A stretch of 64,000 nt of DNA from Lacunisphaera limnophila. GTDB lineage: Bacteria; Verrucomicrobiota; Verrucomicrobiia; Opitutales; Opitutaceae. This document shows positions 60,859 to 64,000 of this stretch, piece after piece (within the stretch, counting starts at the first letter, position 1; every line of letters starts with the position of its first letter). The stretch covers positions 2,418,001 to 2,482,000 of the forward strand of contig NZ_CP016094.1 in the NCBI RefSeq assembly GCF_001746835.1, read 5' to 3'. Both the position numbers and the translations under genes were made by a program. Below the pieces are notes generated by a model. The model had not been told where the DNA came from and did not search any database. It saw nothing but the letters and a program-made list of their open reading frames with translations.

Positions 60859-62097
60859 ATGCAGCAAGCCGCCCACCCCCTCCGGATATTAATCATCACG
60901 CAGTGGTTCGATCCCGAACCGGCCGACGTCAAGGGTCTGCCCTTGGCGCGGGAACTGGCCAAGCGGGGGCATCAGGTGTCCGTCATCACCGGGTTTCCCA
61001 ATTACCCGGGCGGAAAGGTCTATCCGGGATATCGGATTCGCGCCTGGCAGATCGAGCACCGGGACAATGTGCGGATCGTGCGCGTGCCCCTCTACCCCAG
61101 CCATGGGCAGAGCAAGCTCGGCCGGATCCTCAATTATGTGAGCTTCGCCGTTGCAGCCAGCACGCTCGGTCTGGTGCATGTCGACAGGCCAGACGTGGTC
61201 TATGTCTATCACCCGCCCGCGACGGTCGGAATTCCGGCCCTCATTGCGCGGGCCCTGTGGGGGGTCCGCTGGGTGATTGATATCCAGGACATGTGGCCCG
61301 AGGCGATCAGCGCCAGCGGCATGATCGGAAACCCGGGGATTCTGCGGGTGATAGGCGCCTTTGCCGGGTACATGAATCGCCAGGCGGATCGGGTCGTCGT
61401 TTTGTCGCCGGGATACAAGCGGCGGTTGGTGGAGCAGGGGATGCCGCCGGGGAAAATCGATGTGATACTTAATTGGAGCCGGCTGGATGGCGCGCCGCGC
61501 GCGACTGGCGGTCTTAAGCCCGAGGAAGCCGAGCAGATGGCCGGTAAGTTTGTGGTCTTGTTTGCGGGGAACATGGGGCCGGCCCAGGCGCTGGAAAGCG
61601 TGGTCGCCGCGGCACAGCTGTGCCGGGATGATCGGTCAATCGTGTTTGCCTTCGTTGGTTCCGGCATCGAGCTGCCTAAGCTGCGCGCCGCCGCGGCCGG
61701 CCTGCCCAATGTCCTCCTCCTTCCGCCGCGGCCTCCCCGCGAGATGCCGGCGCTGATGGCGAGGGCGGACTTGTTGCTGGTCCATCTGCGGGACAACGAA
61801 CACTACGCCAGAACGATCCCCTCGAAGACGCAGGACTATCTGGCCGCGGGCCGGCCGATTCTCATGGCGGTAAGGGGCGATGCCGCCGATCTGATCACCC
61901 GGGCCGGCGCAGGTACGGTCTGTGCGCCCGAGAACCCGCAAGAGCTGGCGGCGGGGGTGCGCCAGATCGCGGCCCTGTCGGTCGCCGCGCGGGAAGAAAT
62001 GGGCCGGGCCGCGCGGGCTTTCTACGAACAGCATTTGTCGTTGCATACGGGCGCGAACGCTTTCGAGTCGGTTTTCCACTCGATCCGGCGGCATTGA
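60859..62097 (+). CDS. wbuB: GT4 glycosyltransferase, WbuB-like (probable L-FucNAc transferase)
   Basis: This 412-aa GT-B protein has ITQWFDPEPADVKGLPLA (15-32), VITGFPNYPGGKVYPGY (about 45-61), DIQDMWPEAI, FAGNMGPAQALES and the donor region RTIPSKTQDYLAAGRPIL. This signature set is typical of WbuB, which transfers L-FucNAc in E. coli O26-type clusters, and the gene follows fnlABC as wbuB does. Unlike the region A GT4 proteins it has no beta modules, and its length is normal for the family. The start ATG 60859 is preceded by GGGAATGGA, a weak ribosome site. Confidence 0.88.
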   Translation: MQQAAHPLRILIITQWFDPEPADVKGLPLARELAKRGHQVSVITGFPNYPGGKVYPGYRIRAWQIEHRDNVRIVRVPLYPSHGQSKLGRILNYVSFAVAASTLGLVHVDRPDVVYVYHPPATVGIPALIARALWGVRWVIDIQDMWPEAISASGMIGNPGILRVIGAFAGYMNRQADRVVVLSPGYKRRLVEQGMPPGKIDVILNWSRLDGAPRATGGLKPEEAEQMAGKFVVLFAGNMGPAQALESVVAAAQLCRDDRSIVFAFVGSGIELPKLRAAAAGLPNVLLLPPRPPREMPALMARADLLLVHLRDNEHYARTIPSKTQDYLAAGRPILMAVRGDAADLITRAGAGTVCAPENPQELAAGVRQIAALSVAAREEMGRAARAFYEQHLSLHTGANAFESVFHSIRRH

Positions 62098-62102
62098 AAG
62101 TG

Positions 62103-63140
62103 ATGCATGACACAATGATCTCCCCGCTCCCGACGGCCGCCGCGATGCTGGCGGTTTGGGCCACGTCCGCGGCCCTGACCTATGCCTATTATCGGGTGGC
62201 CTTGAAGGTAGGTCCCCTGGCGCTGCCGAATCATCGCAGCCTCCATCAAGTCCCTGTGCCCCGGGGCGGCGGGCTGGCGATCGCCACCACGGCGCTGCTG
62301 GCCTACGCGGTGTTGCTGGGCACCGGGGGTCTGGATGGCGCGCGGGCGATGATATACATCGGCGGGGGCTTGATCTTCGGCCTATTGGGCGCGATCGATG
62401 ACCGGCTGGAGCTGTCGCAGAAGCTGCGTCTGGGGGTCCAGCTGATCATGGGGCTTTGGATCTACTCCTGGCTCGGTGGATTCGCCGGCTGGGCGGGCTC
62501 TGGCATGCCCCACGTGCTGGGCTGGATGGGGTACGGGCTGCTGCTCGTCGTGTGGGTCTGGCTCTTCAACGCCTTCAACTTTGTGGACGGGACCGATGGC
62601 ATGGCGGCGGCGGCCACGGTTTATATCGCCGCCGTGATGGCGGCTGTGCTGGCGTTTGCCGGCCTGCACTCGACCGCCCTGGTTTTGTTTGTGCTCGCTG
62701 CGGCCAGTGGCGGATTTTTGCTCTTCAATGCGCCGCCCGCCCGGCTGTTCATGGGGGACGCAGGGAGTGCCTTCATCGGATACATCCTGGTTGCCGCCAT
62801 GGTGGACTCGTGCCGCCAGAACGGGGACCTGGTCTGGATTTGGCTGATCTGCACCGGCTTTTACCTGTGCGACACCACCATCACGACTTCGACCCGCGCC
62901 TTGCGCACCCCGCGCTTTTGGGAAGGGCACCGCAGTCATGCCTACCAGAATCTCGCCCGCGTCTGGCACAGCCACGCCAAGGTGCTGGGTCTGGCCCAGA
63001 TCATCAACTTGCTGTGGCTTTTGCCGTGGGTGGTCGTGGCGATGAAGCTGCCCGGATCCGGCCCGCTGATCACCCTCGTGGCCCTGCTGCCGCTGGCCGT
63101 TTTCAGCCTGAAGTTTGGCCCGCTTTACCAGGACAAATAA
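62103..63140 (+). CDS. WecA/MraY-family UDP-N-acetylhexosamine:undecaprenyl-phosphate transferase
   Basis: This 345-aa polytopic protein has about ten helices. Catalytic motifs are present: IDD (98-100), FNFVDGTDG (158-166), FMGDAGS (217-222) and the HRSHAY motif (276-281). It transfers a sugar phosphate to undecaprenyl phosphate and so starts the repeat unit. WbpL/WbcO-type members use FucNAc or QuiNAc; with fnlABC upstream, UDP-FucNAc or UDP-GlcNAc are the likely donors. Possible starts are TTG 62094, GTG 62100, ATG 62103 and ATG 62115; the choice does not change the first helix. It is spaced five bases from the GT4 gene. Confidence 0.92.
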   Translation: MHDTMISPLPTAAAMLAVWATSAALTYAYYRVALKVGPLALPNHRSLHQVPVPRGGGLAIATTALLAYAVLLGTGGLDGARAMIYIGGGLIFGLLGAIDDRLELSQKLRLGVQLIMGLWIYSWLGGFAGWAGSGMPHVLGWMGYGLLLVVWVWLFNAFNFVDGTDGMAAAATVYIAAVMAAVLAFAGLHSTALVLFVLAAASGGFLLFNAPPARLFMGDAGSAFIGYILVAAMVDSCRQNGDLVWIWLICTGFYLCDTTITTSTRALRTPRFWEGHRSHAYQNLARVWHSHAKVLGLAQIINLLWLLPWVVVAMKLPGSGPLITLVALLPLAVFSLKFGPLYQDK

Positions 63141-63141
63141 C

Positions 63142-64000
63142 ATGCCAAGACACCAGCACGGCATCGCGGTTTGGGGGCTCGGCCGGCATGCGATAAACAA
63201 TGTCCTGCCGGCCGTTGCCGCCGGTCCGGGATTCCAGCTGGCGGGGGTTTGTTCGCGCAATCAGGCCGTCGGCGCGGAAGTGGCGCAGCGTTTTCATTGC
63301 GCTGCTTGGAACGACGCGGCGGCGATGTTGGCCGACCCGAGGGTGGAGGTCGTGTATATCTGCACGCCGGTGGGGGTGCATCTGACGCATGCGTTGCAAG
63401 CGCTCGAGGCGGGCAAGCACGTGATTTGTGAAAAATCCCTGGTCTGCGCTCCCGCCGACGCGGAGCGGCTCATCCGGGCGGCCGATGAGCGAGGGCTGGT
63501 CCTTTGCGAAGCGCTCATGTTTTTGCATCACCCCCGCACCGTCGAGTTGCTTGCCTTCCTGGCTCAAAACATGGGCGGCACCGTCCGCTCAATTTCCGCT
63601 GACTTTCTGCTGCCTCGGTTGGAATCGCCCGGTTATCGCGCTTCGAAGGCCTTGGGTGGGGGCGCCTTTTGGGACGTGGCCTGTTATCCTGTGGCGCTGG
63701 CGACCGCGGTCATGCAGGCTGCCGGCGCCGTGGCCCACGCGTCGTTTGCCGTGGACGTGGACACGGGGGTGGATTGCTCGGGTTCGGCGCGGCTGACCTG
63801 GTCCTCGGGTGCGTCCGCCCAGTTGAACTGGGGCTACGGGTTTGCGTACCGCAACCATGCCGTGATCGTGGGGGTCTCGCATGTGGTCGAAATTGGGCGG
63901 GTGTTCACCAAAGGAAACGAGGCATTGGATTTCGCGATATATGACTCCCGGGGGCAATTGCTGGAGCGCCGGGTGTCCCCCAGCGCCAACAGCTTTGCCT
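63142..64000 (+). CDS. Gfo/Idh/MocA-family NAD(P)-dependent sugar dehydrogenase, 3' end cut by window
   Basis: The first 286 residues are seen. The N-terminal Rossmann domain starts GIAVWGLGRHAINNVLPA, followed by VCSRN, VYICTPVGVHLTHALQALEAGKHVICEKSL (catalytic EK, here EKS instead of the common EKP) and EALMFLHHPRT. The second domain begins near 135 (IRSISADF-like strand) with GGGAFWDVACYPV, typical of this family. It should oxidise or reduce a sugar or nucleotide sugar at C3 or a similar carbon. It begins one base after the transferase gene and is read in the same unit. The frame is open to the last base. Confidence 0.9.
   Translation, partial: MPRHQHGIAVWGLGRHAINNVLPAVAAGPGFQLAGVCSRNQAVGAEVAQRFHCAAWNDAAAMLADPRVEVVYICTPVGVHLTHALQALEAGKHVICEKSLVCAPADAERLIRAADERGLVLCEALMFLHHPRTVELLAFLAQNMGGTVRSISADFLLPRLESPGYRASKALGGGAFWDVACYPVALATAVMQAAGAVAHASFAVDVDTGVDCSGSARLTWSSGASAQLNWGYGFAYRNHAVIVGVSHVVEIGRVFTKGNEALDFAIYDSRGQLLERRVSPSANSFA

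Noticed and set aside
1-64000. tRNA, rRNA, CRISPR arrays, insertion sequences, toxin-antitoxin or defence genes
   Set aside because: I looked for clover-leaf ends, regular repeats, transposase motifs and related genes and found none that I can support.

Overview
The window is a dense, GC-rich surface-polysaccharide locus of a Gram-negative bacterium. It has almost no non-coding DNA, and I see no tRNA, rRNA, CRISPR array, transposase or phage gene. The protein style (very large multidomain glycosyltransferases, GTG/TTG start options, GC-rich third positions) suggests Verrucomicrobiota, perhaps Opitutaceae. That is an impression, not a demonstrated assignment.

Region A (1-26851) holds glycosyltransferases of three kinds. 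Six paralogous proteins of 729-1351 aa carry a C-terminal GT4 (GT-B) domain, and two of these also carry two GT2 domains; a seventh is degenerate. Three integral membrane GT-C proteins with an EFRQ signature run on the opposite strand, and a fourth opens region B. GT-C (+) and GT4 (-) genes face each other in convergent pairs, and one pair (9517-13846) looks tandemly duplicated (14040-18378). The GT4/GT2 proteins begin with one or two copies of a shared ~90-residue beta-rich module.

Region B (27009-43194, all minus strand, tightly spaced or overlapping, apparently one operon read from 43194 downward) encodes a Wzz/GumC-like chain-length protein, a 400-aa membrane protein of unknown role, a Wzt-type ABC ATPase with a C-terminal sugar-binding-like domain, a methyltransferase, a 1308-aa kinase-like/GT2/GT2 protein, a methyltransferase-GT2 fusion, a coiled-coil protein, a GT4, a frameshifted SDR epimerase and a GT-C protein. 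Wzt, methyltransferase, kinase-like domain and coiled coil together recall WbdD-type chain-end capping. No Wzm permease is present.

Region C (43735-64000, all plus strand) is an O-antigen/capsule cluster of the Wzx/Wzy type. It holds a nonulosonic-acid block (LegB-like dehydratase, SDR, NeuC, CBS-nucleotidyltransferase, NeuB, NeuA), an acetamidino-forming trio (WbuX-like amidotransferase, HisF-like and HisH-like proteins), Wzx, Wzy, a candidate GT-B transferase and an O-acetyltransferase. It continues with the UDP-L-FucNAc genes fnlABC, an RmlC-like cupin, a WbuB-like GT4, a WecA-family sugar-phosphate transferase and a Gfo/Idh/MocA dehydrogenase cut by the window end. The inferred product is a repeat unit started on undecaprenyl phosphate, containing FucNAc and an amidinated nonulosonic acid. 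No LegC aminotransferase or LegH N-acetyltransferase is present, so the nonulosonic acid may be an unusual 9-deoxy type.

Regions B and C diverge from a 540-bp spacer (43195-43734), the likely main control region.
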